This document shows, one piece after another, positions 42,837 to 51,514 of a stretch of 64,000 nucleotides of DNA. The DNA lies in assembly GCA_964624555.1 (NCBI GenBank), contig CAZUXB010000002.1:34852-98851 (forward strand), in the 5' to 3' direction. Within the stretch, counting starts at the first letter, position 1, and the number at the start of each line of letters is the position of its first letter. The translations under genes and the position numbers were made by a program. Source of the stretch: SXRF01 sp964624555 (lineage in GTDB: Bacteria; Pseudomonadota; Alphaproteobacteria; Rickettsiales; SXRF01). The notes under the pieces were generated by a model, which saw nothing but the letters and a program-made list of their open reading frames with translations, was not told the DNA's origin and ran no database searches.

Positions 42837-43862
42837 ATGAGAGAAAAGCACGCGAAGACCAGCCAAGATAAAAATGTAGATTCTATTAGCATAGCATTTC
42901 AGGATACCTCCCTCCTTCCCATGTTATTTGGTGATGAAGACGTCCATATTACCAAGCTAGAGAAAAAATTTAATGTCCAGGCGGTGACGCGGGGAAATAT
43001 GCTGGTTATTTCCGGTGAGAAGGCGAGCGTTGAGTCTTGCCGGGCGGTGGTAGAATCACTTTATTCCGACCTGAAGAAAGGTGGCCAGGTGGGTACTAAG
43101 GAAGTTGAAGCGGCGATCCGCATGACTGCGGCCAATTCTGACTCGCGTGAGGAGAACAGGAATTTGTTCGGCATGACAGACCTCATCGTCAAAACGATGA
43201 AGAAAAGCGTGAAGCCATATTCTCCGGCGCAGGCGAAATATATCGAGACTCTGATGAAGAACGATGTTGTATTCACCCTTGGCCCGGCTGGTACGGGTAA
43301 GACTTATATAGCTGTGGCTATGGCGGTTGCCATGTTCACCTCTAACCGGGTTGAGCGTATCGTACTTTCCCGCCCGGCGGTGGAGGCTGGTGAAAAACTT
43401 GGTTTCCTGCCCGGCGACCTGAAGGAAAAAATTGATCCCTACCTGCGTCCGCTTTATGACGCGTTGCATGACATGATACCTACCGAAAAACTCGCGCGGC
43501 ATATGGAAGCCGGGGATATTGAAGTTGCACCGCTGGCCTTTATGCGCGGCCGCACTTTGTCTAACTCGTTCGTGATACTTGACGAAGCGCAGAACACCAC
43601 TCCCACCCAGATGAAAATGTTCTTAACCCGTCTTGGCGAAAATTCGCGGATGGTTATTACTGGCGATTTAACACAGACCGATCTGCCGAAAGATGTGAAA
43701 TCTGGATTGGGCGATGTCATCCGCAAGGTCGAAGGCATTGAAGGCATTGGTTGTGTGCGCTTCACCGATTCTGATGTGGTGCGCCACCCGCTCGCGGCCA
43801 AAATTGTAAAAGCCTATGACGAGTGGGACAAGAAAAAGAAGAACAACCAGCCGCTTGAGTAG
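42837..43862 (+). CDS. phoH: PhoH family ATPase
   Basis: A 341-residue PhoH-like protein (PhoH/YbeZ), a P-loop ATPase linked to RNA handling together with YbeY. The N-terminal KH-like part (DVHITKLEKKFNVQAVTRGNMLVISGEKASVESC) precedes the helicase-like core, with Walker A GPAGTGKTYIAVAMA, RIVLSRPAVEAGEKLGFLPGDL, Walker B FVILDEAQNTTPTQMKMFLTR and the ITGDLTQTDLP sensor. The downstream order ybeY-corC is the conserved phoH-ybeY-corC arrangement. Confidence 0.94.
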   Translation: MREKHAKTSQDKNVDSISIAFQDTSLLPMLFGDEDVHITKLEKKFNVQAVTRGNMLVISGEKASVESCRAVVESLYSDLKKGGQVGTKEVEAAIRMTAANSDSREENRNLFGMTDLIVKTMKKSVKPYSPAQAKYIETLMKNDVVFTLGPAGTGKTYIAVAMAVAMFTSNRVERIVLSRPAVEAGEKLGFLPGDLKEKIDPYLRPLYDALHDMIPTEKLARHMEAGDIEVAPLAFMRGRTLSNSFVILDEAQNTTPTQMKMFLTRLGENSRMVITGDLTQTDLPKDVKSGLGDVIRKVEGIEGIGCVRFTDSDVVRHPLAAKIVKAYDEWDKKKKNNQPLE

Positions 43863-43896
43863 ACTTTGGGCAATAGGCATGAAGCATTAGGGGAAA

Positions 43897-44068
43897 ATGA
43901 TAGATATATCATCATCAGAAGACATACAGTGAAGAAGAGCTTAAAGCGTTGAAGCAACTTGAGGAGTTTTTTGCCCCTAGAATCTTCGATATAGAGCGCG
44001 GTGAATTTTCTAGTGTTACTGCGGAGGAGATAATTGCTGAAGCTAAGGCTGAACGTGGTATTTTGTAA
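43897..44068 (+). pseudogene. Antitoxin-like remnant, frameshifted
   Basis: An ATG at 43897 starts a short frame (MIDISSSEDIQ) that stops at TGA. A second frame then encodes a coding-looking stretch ending in RIFDIERGEFSSVTAEEIIAEAKAERGIL-like sequence, the kind of C-terminal end seen in small type II antitoxins. One frameshift near 43925-43935 would join the two. No toxin gene follows. This is read as a decayed antitoxin gene. Confidence 0.45.
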
Positions 44069-44082
44069 TGTTTTATGTTAAT

Positions 44083-44195
44083 TTGTCATGCCAGCGAAAG
44101 CTGGTATCCAGCTTTACTCGCGGTAGCGAGGAAAAGGAGTACTATTAAGCCACAGACGTGGCTTTACTGGATTCCTGCTTTCGCAGGAATGACAA
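44083..44195. repeat. Palindromic repeat (TTGTCATGCCAGCG...AGGAATGACAA)
   Basis: Outer arms TTGTCATGCCAGCGAAAGCT and CTTTCGCAGGAATGACAA pair over about 28 bases including TATCCAG/CTGGATT, around a central region with smaller hairpins (CTCGCGGTAGCGAG; GCCACAGACGTGGC). This is a common bacterial dispersed palindromic element type and lies in the gap between phoH and ybeY. Confidence 0.8.
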
Positions 44196-44247
44196 TTTTT
44201 GGGAGCTATGCAACGCCTTTGTTCATTGCAATGATAAGTAACCAGTT

Positions 44248-44727
44248 ATGAAAACAACGCTTGATATTTCCTTCCATGTCCATAACCAATTATGGAAAAT
44301 GCGTCTGCGCCCTTACACTAAAACGGTGCGGGCGGCACTCGAAGCGGCGCTTGCCGAAACAAAACTGAAAGGCAATTTTGAGATAGCAGTAGTTCTTGCT
44401 GATGATGCCTTTATCAAAAACCTGAACAGCGATTATCGCGGTAAGAACAAAGCAACTAATGTTTTGTCTTTTCCTTCTTCTTCCCTGACCACTGACCACC
44501 GACCACTGACCCCTGAACTGGGCGATGTTATCTTAGCCATCGAAACCATTGAGAAAGAAGCGAAGGAGCAGGGCAAAAGCTTCCGCAACCATACTACCCA
44601 CCTTCTGGTGCATGGCTTCCTGCATTTACTCGGATACGACCATATGGTCGAAAAAGAGGCGGTAATTATGGAAAAACTGGAAATAAAAATTCTTAAAAAA
44701 CTTGGTGTTAGCAATCCCTACTTGTAA
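44248..44727 (+). CDS. ybeY: Endoribonuclease YbeY (16S rRNA maturation/quality control)
   Basis: A 159-residue metalloprotein. The zinc motif HLLVHGFLHLLGYDH is intact (HGxLHLxGYDH), and NSDYRGKNKATNVLSFP and ELGDVILAIETIEKEA are typical. YbeY acts with PhoH-like ATPases and the ribosome in rRNA processing. The linker between LSFP and ELGDVI is encoded by five heptamer units (44485-44519), giving TTDHRPLTP, which is unlike normal YbeY linkers. Confidence 0.93.
   Translation: MKTTLDISFHVHNQLWKMRLRPYTKTVRAALEAALAETKLKGNFEIAVVLADDAFIKNLNSDYRGKNKATNVLSFPSSSLTTDHRPLTPELGDVILAIETIEKEAKEQGKSFRNHTTHLLVHGFLHLLGYDHMVEKEAVIMEKLEIKILKKLGVSNPYL
44485..44519. repeat. Heptamer repeat inside ybeY (CTGACCA unit)
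   Basis: Five contiguous 7-base units: CTGACCA, CTGACCA, CCGACCA, CTGACCC, CTGAACT. They are translated in frame at about residues 80-91 of YbeY, in the loop between LSFP and GDVI, where length changes are likely to be tolerated. Confidence 0.82.
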
Positions 44728-44781
44728 TTAGGTGAAAATTAAAGTAGAAATGAATGCATTGCGTGTTGTTTATACGGCTAT

Positions 44782-45750
44782 ATGAAATCTGATACTAATA
44801 ATTTGAATTTATTATCTATGGACGATCCCGAGTCGAATGTTATCAGTATTCCTGAGCTGGTAACTGACAAAAAATCTGATATCAAACCTAGTAAATTATC
44901 ATTCTCGCGGGCGGTCAGCAGTTGGCTTAAAGGTGCTATTGGCACCAGGCAGGATGCCTCGCTTAAAGAAACACTGGAAGAAATAATAGATGAGCATAAC
45001 GGGCAGGCCGATGATCGGCTTGAACCGGAAGAGCGGGTGATGCTGCATAATGTGCTCAGCTTTGGTGACACCAAGGTCAGCGATATCATGGTTCCGCGCA
45101 CGGATATTTCGGCGGTTCCGGTTGATATCAGCCTTAATGAACTGAAATCCCATATCCTTGAAATGAAGCATACCCGTATTCCGGTATATGAAGAAACTCT
45201 GGATAAAGTTCTTGGCTTCATTCACGTAAAGGACCTGCTGGCAATGTTTGGCGGGGAAACTTCCTATAATTTGCAGGAAGTGATGCGTGAAGTATTATTT
45301 GTTCCGCCGTCAATGCGGATTATGGATCTGCTTATAAAAATGCGGCATGCCGGTAGCCATATGGCGATAGTGGTTGATGAATATGGCGGCACCGATGGCC
45401 TGGTAACGATGGAGAACCTGTTTGAAGAAATTGTCGGCGACATTCAGGACGAGCATGATGAAGACGAAGAACAGGATGATAAAATTACCCGGATACGCGA
45501 TGGCGTGTTCGAGGTCAGCGCCCGTATCCGCATTGAGAAGCTGGAAGAGGAACTCGGCCTTAATTTAGTTACCGAGGAAAAAGAAGATGAGTTCGATACG
45601 CTTGGCGGCCTGATATTTTTCCAGCTTGGCCGTGTCGCGGTTAAAGGCGAAATTATTCAGCATGTCTCAGGTGCATCTTTCAAGGTGTTGGAAGCAGATC
45701 CCCGCCGTATTAAAAAGGTGCAGATTACCGTAAACGGTTCCCAGTCATAA
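44782..45750 (+). CDS. corC: CBS-domain protein of the CorC/HlyC family
   Basis: A 322-residue cytoplasmic protein with an N-terminal helical tail, paired CBS domains (about 100-225: VSDIMVPRTDISAVPVDI, HTRIPVYEETLDKVLGFIHVKDLL, MAIVVDEYGGTDGLVTMENL) and a C-terminal CorC/HlyC transporter-associated domain (FEVSARIRIEKLEEELG... DEFDTLGGLIFFQLGRV). It lacks the transmembrane DUF21 part of the larger CNNM-type members. CorC/YbeX proteins are tied to Mg/Co efflux and ribosome fitness. It closes the phoH-ybeY-corC series. Confidence 0.9.
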   Translation: MKSDTNNLNLLSMDDPESNVISIPELVTDKKSDIKPSKLSFSRAVSSWLKGAIGTRQDASLKETLEEIIDEHNGQADDRLEPEERVMLHNVLSFGDTKVSDIMVPRTDISAVPVDISLNELKSHILEMKHTRIPVYEETLDKVLGFIHVKDLLAMFGGETSYNLQEVMREVLFVPPSMRIMDLLIKMRHAGSHMAIVVDEYGGTDGLVTMENLFEEIVGDIQDEHDEDEEQDDKITRIRDGVFEVSARIRIEKLEEELGLNLVTEEKEDEFDTLGGLIFFQLGRVAVKGEIIQHVSGASFKVLEADPRRIKKVQITVNGSQS

Positions 45751-45814
45751 TAAAGTATCATTCCAAATAATTGTACTAAATTGGTATTTGCGCTTACGGA
45801 TTTTTTCTATAGAC

Positions 45815-45828
45815 TTGATGAAAGTCAA
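45815..45828 (+). promoter_or_regulatory. FNR/FixK-type box upstream of the cbb3 operon
   Basis: TTGATGAAAGTCAA matches the FNR/FixK/Anr dyad (TTGAT-N4-ATCAA) with one mismatch. It lies 34 bases before the first gene of the cytochrome cbb3 locus, as expected for oxygen-limited activation. Confidence 0.78.
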
Positions 45829-45861
45829 GTACATAGATATCGGATAATGTAGTCTCGCCAC

Positions 45862-46509
45862 ATGGATTTAATGCTAGCCAATTGCACGATGGTATTTTCC
45901 CAGCATCATGGGTTGTTTGCTGTGTTTTTTCTCGGAGGGTTGACCAGTGGTTTTGTTCACTGTCTTGCTATGTGCGGGCCTGTGGTTGCAGGTCAGTCAG
46001 CTTGTGCAAGTGGTTGCAGTAAACGCATGTTGAATGGTTTGCAGTGGAGTTATCATCTGGGGCGTATGACAACTTATGGTGCGTTGGGGTTTCTGGCAGC
46101 ACTGTTTTCCAAACAGATTGCAGCGTGGGAGTTCTGGCCGGTTTTGTCTTCGATGATGCTGGTGGCAGCCGGGGCGATGTTTATAGTAAGCAGTTTGCCG
46201 CAACGTAAATATTCAGCCTGTCATGTTTCTGCCCGGACAAATTATGTGCGTGGCGCGCTCATGGGTTTTATGCCGTGCGGGATGATATATGCAGCGTTGA
46301 TGATGGCGTCGACCCTTGCCAATCCGTTGTTGGGGATGTTTGCCATGTGGTTGTTCGTAATTGGTACAGTTCCGGCATTATTATTAGCTAGCGGTAGTGC
46401 AGAATTATTTGGTATGAAATGGAAAAATGGCTTGCAAAAATTTGGTCGTATGGTTATGGCTTTTAACGGATTTTCACTTCTGGTGATGGCAACAAAAATA
46501 ATGGGGTAA
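45862..46509 (+). CDS. Sulfite exporter TauE/SafE-like (UreH/DsbD_2) membrane protein
   Basis: A 215-residue six-helix membrane protein. Features are FVHCLAMCGPVVAGQ (a CxxCG-like motif in helix one), a Cys-rich loop (SACASGCSKR), a YHLGRMTTYGALG helix and the second-half motif GALMGFMPCGMIYAALMMA. This family of cytochrome biogenesis/UreH-type proteins is regularly encoded beside ccoGHIS and is thought to help metal or redox steps in cbb3 assembly. Here it leads the operon, one base ahead of ccoN. Confidence 0.82.
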   Translation: MDLMLANCTMVFSQHHGLFAVFFLGGLTSGFVHCLAMCGPVVAGQSACASGCSKRMLNGLQWSYHLGRMTTYGALGFLAALFSKQIAAWEFWPVLSSMMLVAAGAMFIVSSLPQRKYSACHVSARTNYVRGALMGFMPCGMIYAALMMASTLANPLLGMFAMWLFVIGTVPALLLASGSAELFGMKWKNGLQKFGRMVMAFNGFSLLVMATKIMG

Positions 46510-46510
46510 T

Positions 46511-47926
46511 ATGCAGAAAATAGCACCGGTATATAATGATAGGATTGTAAAATTATTCACGGTTGCCGCCCTTTTCTGGGGGGCTGTGGGTATGCTGGGA
46601 GGGCTTTTTATCGCCCTGCAGATGGCGTTCCCTTGGCTTAATATAGAGCCATATCTTACATTTGGCCGTTTACGTCCTGTGCATACTTCAGGTGTAGTAT
46701 TTGCCTTTGGTGGGAACGTGTTGTTTGCCACATCTTATTTCATAGTCCAGCGCACTTGCCAGACGCGGCTGTGGGGGGACGGGATGTCGTTCTTCACCTT
46801 CTGGGGCTATCAGGCTTTCATTGTTATGGCCGCTGCTGGTTATGTCCTTGGTATAACCCAGGGCAAGGAATATGCGGAGCCGGAATGGTATGCGGATTTA
46901 TGGCTGACTATTGTCTGGGTATGTTACCTTCTGATTTTCCTGATGACCCTGAAAAACCGGGAAGAGCCGCATATCTATGTTGCTAACTGGTTCTTCCTTG
47001 CTTTTATTGCCACTGTTGCCGTGCTGCATCTGGTTAATGGGGTTGCGATACCGGTGTCATTCCTTGGCGCAAAAAGTGTTCCTTTGTGGGGTGGTGTGCA
47101 GAGTGCGCTCATCCAGTGGTGGTACGGGCATAATGCGGTTGGGTTTTTCCTGACTGCCGGGTTTCTTGGTATCATGTATTATTTTATTCCCAAACGTGCT
47201 GGCCGTCCGGTTTATTCTTACCGCCTGTCTATATTGCATTTCTGGTCGTTGATATTCATCTATATCTGGGCGGGGCCGCACCATCTTCATTATACTGCGC
47301 TTCCAGACTGGGCGCAGACTTTGGGGATGACATTCTCCATCATGCTGTGGATGCCAAGCTGGGGTGGGATGATCAATGGTATCATGACCCTTTCCGGGGC
47401 GTGGAACAAGCTGCGGGAAGATCCTGTGCTGCGTTTCATGATAATTGCCCTGGCCTTTTATGGCATGAGTACTTTTGAAGGGCCGATGATGTCTATTAAG
47501 GCCGTGAACGCCCTGTCACATTATACCGACTGGACAATTGGCCACGTGCATTCCGGTGCTCTTGGTTGGGTGGCCTTCATCAGCTTTGGGGCGATTTACC
47601 ATATGGTCCCGGTGCTGTGGAGGAAGAAGGGGCTGTATTCCATGCGTCTGGTGAATATCCATCTGTGGGTGGCGACTATTGGTATCGTGCTTTACATCAC
47701 CGCGATGTGGGTTGCCGGTATCATGCAGGGTTTAATGTGGCGTGCTTATGATTCTATGGGTTTTCTGGAATACTCATTTGTGGAAACTGTAGAGGCCATG
47801 AACCCTTATTATTTAATTCGTGCGCTTGGTGGGCTTCTATATTTAGGGGGGATGCTGATAATGGTCTATAACTGCTGGAAAACAATAAATAGCAGCGAAC
47901 TGAACAAGGAGGTTGCCCATGCTTGA
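46511..47926 (+). CDS. ccoN: Cytochrome cbb3 oxidase subunit I
   Basis: A 471-residue 12-helix haem-copper oxidase core that reduces O2 at low concentration. Copper/haem ligand regions are visible: RPVHTSGVVFAFGGN, the helix with WWYGHNAVGFFLTAGFLG, GPHHLHYTALPDWAQ and YTDWTIGHVHSGALGW. The 3' end overlaps ccoO by 8 bases. The whole set ccoNOQPGHIS is contiguous. Confidence 0.97.
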   Translation: MQKIAPVYNDRIVKLFTVAALFWGAVGMLGGLFIALQMAFPWLNIEPYLTFGRLRPVHTSGVVFAFGGNVLFATSYFIVQRTCQTRLWGDGMSFFTFWGYQAFIVMAAAGYVLGITQGKEYAEPEWYADLWLTIVWVCYLLIFLMTLKNREEPHIYVANWFFLAFIATVAVLHLVNGVAIPVSFLGAKSVPLWGGVQSALIQWWYGHNAVGFFLTAGFLGIMYYFIPKRAGRPVYSYRLSILHFWSLIFIYIWAGPHHLHYTALPDWAQTLGMTFSIMLWMPSWGGMINGIMTLSGAWNKLREDPVLRFMIIALAFYGMSTFEGPMMSIKAVNALSHYTDWTIGHVHSGALGWVAFISFGAIYHMVPVLWRKKGLYSMRLVNIHLWVATIGIVLYITAMWVAGIMQGLMWRAYDSMGFLEYSFVETVEAMNPYYLIRALGGLLYLGGMLIMVYNCWKTINSSELNKEVAHA

Positions 47927-48647
47927 GCAACACAAAAAACTGGAGAAGAATTCCATACTACTTTTGGTATTTGCGCTGGTGGCAATTTCCATTGGCGGGT
48001 TGGTAGAAATCGTTCCATTGTTCCGCATAGAAACCACAATAGAAAAAGTAAGTGGCATGCGCCCGCTTACACCTCTGGAGCTTGCGGGTGAGCAGATTTA
48101 TATACGTGAAGGCTGCATGAACTGCCATAGCCAGCAGATTCGTCCGCTGCGTGATGAGGTGGAGCGCTATGGCCATTATTCCCTTGCTGCGGAAAGCATG
48201 TATGACCATCCCTTCCTGTGGGGCAGTAAACGTAACGGGCCTGATCTGGCGCGGCTTGGCGGTAAATATTCAGATGAATGGAATACTGCCCATCTTATCA
48301 GTCCCCGCGACGTCGTGCCGGAATCTATTATGCCGACCTACAGCTTCATTATGGGAAGGGCTGCTGACCTGCGTGATATTGGCAAGTTGATGAAGGCGTA
48401 TCGTATCACCGGGGTTCCTTATACTGATGAGATGATCGAAAATGCTTATAATGATGCGGTGGCGCAGGCGAATGCTGATTCTGATCCGGCTGGACTAAAT
48501 GCCCGTTATGGTAAGAAGGTCAATATACGTGATTTCGATGGCCAGAAAAATTTTGTTTCTGAAATGGATGCGCTTGTTGCCTATTTGCAGACCTTGGGAA
48601 CGTTGGCTGATATCAAAGATTATAAAATTCAGGAGCCGAATCCATGA
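47919..48647 (+). CDS. ccoO: Cytochrome cbb3 oxidase subunit II (monohaem c)
   Basis: A membrane-anchored c-type cytochrome of about 242 residues: an N-terminal helix (ILLLVFALVAISIGGLVEIVPLF), then a single haem-binding CMNCH (66-70) and PTYSFI with a Met in the axial-ligand region. AAGGAGG precedes ATG 47919; a TTG at 47913 is in frame but less likely. The stop overlaps ccoQ by 4 bases. Confidence 0.96.
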   Translation: MLEQHKKLEKNSILLLVFALVAISIGGLVEIVPLFRIETTIEKVSGMRPLTPLELAGEQIYIREGCMNCHSQQIRPLRDEVERYGHYSLAAESMYDHPFLWGSKRNGPDLARLGGKYSDEWNTAHLISPRDVVPESIMPTYSFIMGRAADLRDIGKLMKAYRITGVPYTDEMIENAYNDAVAQANADSDPAGLNARYGKKVNIRDFDGQKNFVSEMDALVAYLQTLGTLADIKDYKIQEPNP

Positions 48648-48793
48648 TGGAAAAATTTATAGAGCATGCGCCAGTAATAGGCCTTCTGTTTTTCTTTAGT
48701 GTGTTTGTTGCCATAGCGGTGTGGGCATTAAGGCCGGGAGTAAAGCAGAAATTGCAGGATTTAGCGCAAATACCACTTAAGGAGGATATGTAA
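48644..48793 (+). CDS. ccoQ: Cytochrome cbb3 oxidase subunit IV (CcoQ)
   Basis: A 49-residue single-helix protein (IGLLFFFSVFVAIAVWAL, then RPGVKQKLQDLAQIPLKED). Size, topology, the basic segment after the helix and position between ccoO and ccoP identify it as CcoQ, which stabilises the complex. It overlaps ccoO by 4 bases, and its stop shares one base with the ccoP start. Confidence 0.92.
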   Translation: MMEKFIEHAPVIGLLFFFSVFVAIAVWALRPGVKQKLQDLAQIPLKEDM

Positions 48794-49686
48794 TGGTTGA
48801 TCCAAAAAAACCAGCACCGGGGTCAGTTGACCGCGATGAACATAGCGGTGTTGAAACTACCGGGCATGAATGGGATGGTCTTAAGGAACTTAACCTTCCT
48901 GCACCGCGGTGGTGGTTGATTGTCTTTGCTATAACTTGCGTTTGGGCAGTTGGTTATTGGGTAGTGTACCCGGCGTGGCCAACGCTTTCCGGAAACACCA
49001 AAGGCAGCGCCGGTTGGACCCAGTATAAAAAACTTGCTGAAGAGCAGGCGGAGATTGTTGCGCGCCGTGGGGTTTTTGCAGAAAAAATCAAGGCTCATGG
49101 CCTTGAGGAAATCCAGAAGGATCCGGAGCTTTATGCTTTCGCCGTTGCTGGTGGGAAGACCATGTTCAAGGAAAATTGTGCTGCTTGTCATGGCACTGGT
49201 GCTACTGGTGGGCGCGGCTATCCTAACCTTAATGATGATGATTGGCTGTGGGGAGGAACACTGGAAGATATTTATACCACTATTAAGTATGGTATCCGTT
49301 CTACCCATGATCAGACCCGTACTTCGCAGATGCCATCTTTTGCTGAATCACTGAAAAAGGAAGAAATAGAAAAAGTGGCGGACTATGTGCTGAGCCTTTC
49401 CACTGGCAAAGGTGGTGATGCTGAGGGTGCAAAAATTTTCAAGGATAACTGTTCGGCCTGCCACGGTGAAACCGGCAAGGGTGGACGTTCCGTGGGCGCT
49501 CCAAATCTTTCCGATGCGATCTGGCTTTATGGTGGGGACAAGGCAAGCATCATGCAGCAGGTTACCAATCCACGCCATGGTGTAATGCCGACCTGGGAAG
49601 CACGCCTGCCTGATGAAACTATCAAGACACTGGCTATCTATGTGCATTCGTTAGGTGGAGGGGAAGCCGCTAAGCCTAAGGAATAG
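48793..49686 (+). CDS. ccoP: Cytochrome cbb3 oxidase subunit III (dihaem c)
   Basis: A 297-residue protein with a FixP N-terminal segment (HEWDGLKELNLPAPRWW), one transmembrane helix (IVFAITCVWAVGYWVVYPAW), and two cytochrome c domains with haem motifs CAACH and CSACH; axial Met residues lie in SQMPSF and HGVMPTW. It passes electrons from soluble cytochrome to CcoO. AAGGAGG precedes its start, inside ccoQ. Confidence 0.97.
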   Translation: MVDPKKPAPGSVDRDEHSGVETTGHEWDGLKELNLPAPRWWLIVFAITCVWAVGYWVVYPAWPTLSGNTKGSAGWTQYKKLAEEQAEIVARRGVFAEKIKAHGLEEIQKDPELYAFAVAGGKTMFKENCAACHGTGATGGRGYPNLNDDDWLWGGTLEDIYTTIKYGIRSTHDQTRTSQMPSFAESLKKEEIEKVADYVLSLSTGKGGDAEGAKIFKDNCSACHGETGKGGRSVGAPNLSDAIWLYGGDKASIMQQVTNPRHGVMPTWEARLPDETIKTLAIYVHSLGGGEAAKPKE

Positions 49687-49688
49687 AG

Positions 49689-51068
49689 ATGGTTACCCCT
49701 ATACAACTGTTTAAGAAACAGGAGAAGATCTACCCACGCCGCGTATGGGGCAAGTTCCGTAAGCTGAAATGGGTAGCGATGGTTACTCTGCTGAGTATTT
49801 ATTATCTGGCACCGTGGTTGCGTTGGGACAGGGGGGCTCTGGCGCCAAACCAGGCTATCCTTATTGATATGCCGCATACCCGGGCTTATTTCTTTGGAAT
49901 AGAAATCTGGCCGCAGGAAGTTTATTACATAACAGGTATTCTGATTCTGGCGGCGGTTGGTTTGTTTTTTGTTACTTCGCTGTTTGGCCGGGTATGGTGT
50001 GGATATGCCTGTCCGCAGACAGTATGGACAGATTTGTTTGTCTGGGTTGAGAGGATAGTGCAGGGCGACCGCAATGCCCGCAAAAAACTTGATGAGTCGC
50101 CGTGGACTTTAGAGAAGATCGGCAAGAAAGTGCTCACCCATATTATCTGGTTGTGTATAGGATTATGTACCGGCGGGGCGTGGGTATTTTATTTTAATGA
50201 TGCTCCGACTTTGTTTGATCAGATTGTGCATTTTGATGTGCCGTGGAGTGTTGGCGGCTGGATACTGGGGCTTACTTTTTCTACCTACCTTATGGCCGGG
50301 TTTGCCCGCGAGCAGGTCTGCACTTATATGTGCCCTTATGCGCGTTTCCAGTCAGCGATGTTTGATAAAGATACGCTTATTATAGCTTATGACGAAAAAC
50401 GTGGTGAACCACGCGGCAAACATAAAGCCGGGGAAAGCTGGGAAGGCAGGGGACATTGTATTGATTGTGACAGTTGCGTGGTGGTGTGCCCGATGGGGAT
50501 TGACATACGCCACGGCTTGCAGATGGAATGTATAGCCTGCGGCCTTTGTGTTGATGCGTGTAATAACGTGATGGATAAGATTGGGCTGCCTCAGGGGCTT
50601 ATACGTTATGACACGGAGAGCAAAAAGGTGTTTAACCCGTTACGTCCGCGCACCTTCTGGTATGGTGGAATCATAACCTTGGTTGGGTGCCTGATGCTGT
50701 ACAGTCTGTTTACCCGATCACCTCTGGAAATGAATGTGATACATGATCGCAACCCTGTGTTTGTGGTGCTGTCGGACGGTACAATACGCAATGGTTATAA
50801 CGTAACCATCATCAACAAAAACCATGAGGACAGGAGTTATTCTCTCACAGTATCAGGACTGGATGATTTTTCGGTCCGGGTACAGTCAAGTACAGATATT
50901 CCGGCAGACAATATACCGGTTTTTGCTGATAGCGTTGGCCATTTCCGGGTATTTTTGACCGCCAAGAAACAAAGTGAAAAGCGCAAGGAAATAATGTTTC
51001 AGCTTTTTGAAGAAGGTGGTAGTATTGGCGATACTAAGCAGACAATTTTTGTGAGTGATAAGCAATGA
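49689..51068 (+). CDS. ccoG: cbb3 oxidase accessory ferredoxin-like protein CcoG/FixG
   Basis: A 459-residue polyferredoxin with five transmembrane segments and two 4Fe-4S sets (CIDCDSCVVVCP; CIACGLCVDACNN), plus WCGYACPQTVWTD and CTYMCPYARFQ motifs. The C-terminal part is a periplasmic immunoglobulin-like domain. CcoG reduces Cu(II) for insertion into cbb3 oxidase. It overlaps ccoH by 4 bases. Confidence 0.96.
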   Translation: MVTPIQLFKKQEKIYPRRVWGKFRKLKWVAMVTLLSIYYLAPWLRWDRGALAPNQAILIDMPHTRAYFFGIEIWPQEVYYITGILILAAVGLFFVTSLFGRVWCGYACPQTVWTDLFVWVERIVQGDRNARKKLDESPWTLEKIGKKVLTHIIWLCIGLCTGGAWVFYFNDAPTLFDQIVHFDVPWSVGGWILGLTFSTYLMAGFAREQVCTYMCPYARFQSAMFDKDTLIIAYDEKRGEPRGKHKAGESWEGRGHCIDCDSCVVVCPMGIDIRHGLQMECIACGLCVDACNNVMDKIGLPQGLIRYDTESKKVFNPLRPRTFWYGGIITLVGCLMLYSLFTRSPLEMNVIHDRNPVFVVLSDGTIRNGYNVTIINKNHEDRSYSLTVSGLDDFSVRVQSSTDIPADNIPVFADSVGHFRVFLTAKKQSEKRKEIMFQLFEEGGSIGDTKQTIFVSDKQ

Positions 51069-51514
51069 ATATTCCACTGGATGGGAAAAGGGTATTTTTC
51101 TATTTTTTGTTATTTTTTGGTATTGTTGCGGCTGTTAATGCGGCAATGGTTACTATTGCCGTTCGCACCAACACCGGGATAGTAACAGAACATCCTTATG
51201 AAAAAGGTGTTGCTTATAACCGGACAGTGGAAGCTGAAGAAAAGCAGGAGGAGCTTGGCTGGAAGGGGAAGATTGAATATAAAAATGGCGTAATCAGTTT
51301 TCTATTGCATGACAAAGATAATGCCGTTATTGAGCCGGAAAGGGCCACCGCATCCATAAGCCGTCCCACCCAGGCGGGAATGGATTTTACCGTTGAATTA
51401 AAAGGCGCGGAAACACAGGTTGCATTTCCTGCCAAAGGACTTTGGGAAGTAAGGATAGATACGCTGTATAAAGGTGAGCATTACCAGCAGTCCAAGCGTA
51501 TAGTGGTGGAATGA
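51065..51514 (+). CDS. ccoH: FixH/CcoH family assembly protein
   Basis: A 149-residue protein with one N-terminal helix (FFYFLLFFGIVAAVNAAMVTIAV) and a periplasmic FixH domain. TNTGIVTEHPYEKGVAYNRTVEAEEKQEELGWKGKIEYKNG is standard. It helps stabilise and assemble the oxidase. It overlaps both neighbours by 4 bases. Confidence 0.94.
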   Translation: MNIPLDGKRVFFYFLLFFGIVAAVNAAMVTIAVRTNTGIVTEHPYEKGVAYNRTVEAEEKQEELGWKGKIEYKNGVISFLLHDKDNAVIEPERATASISRPTQAGMDFTVELKGAETQVAFPAKGLWEVRIDTLYKGEHYQQSKRIVVE

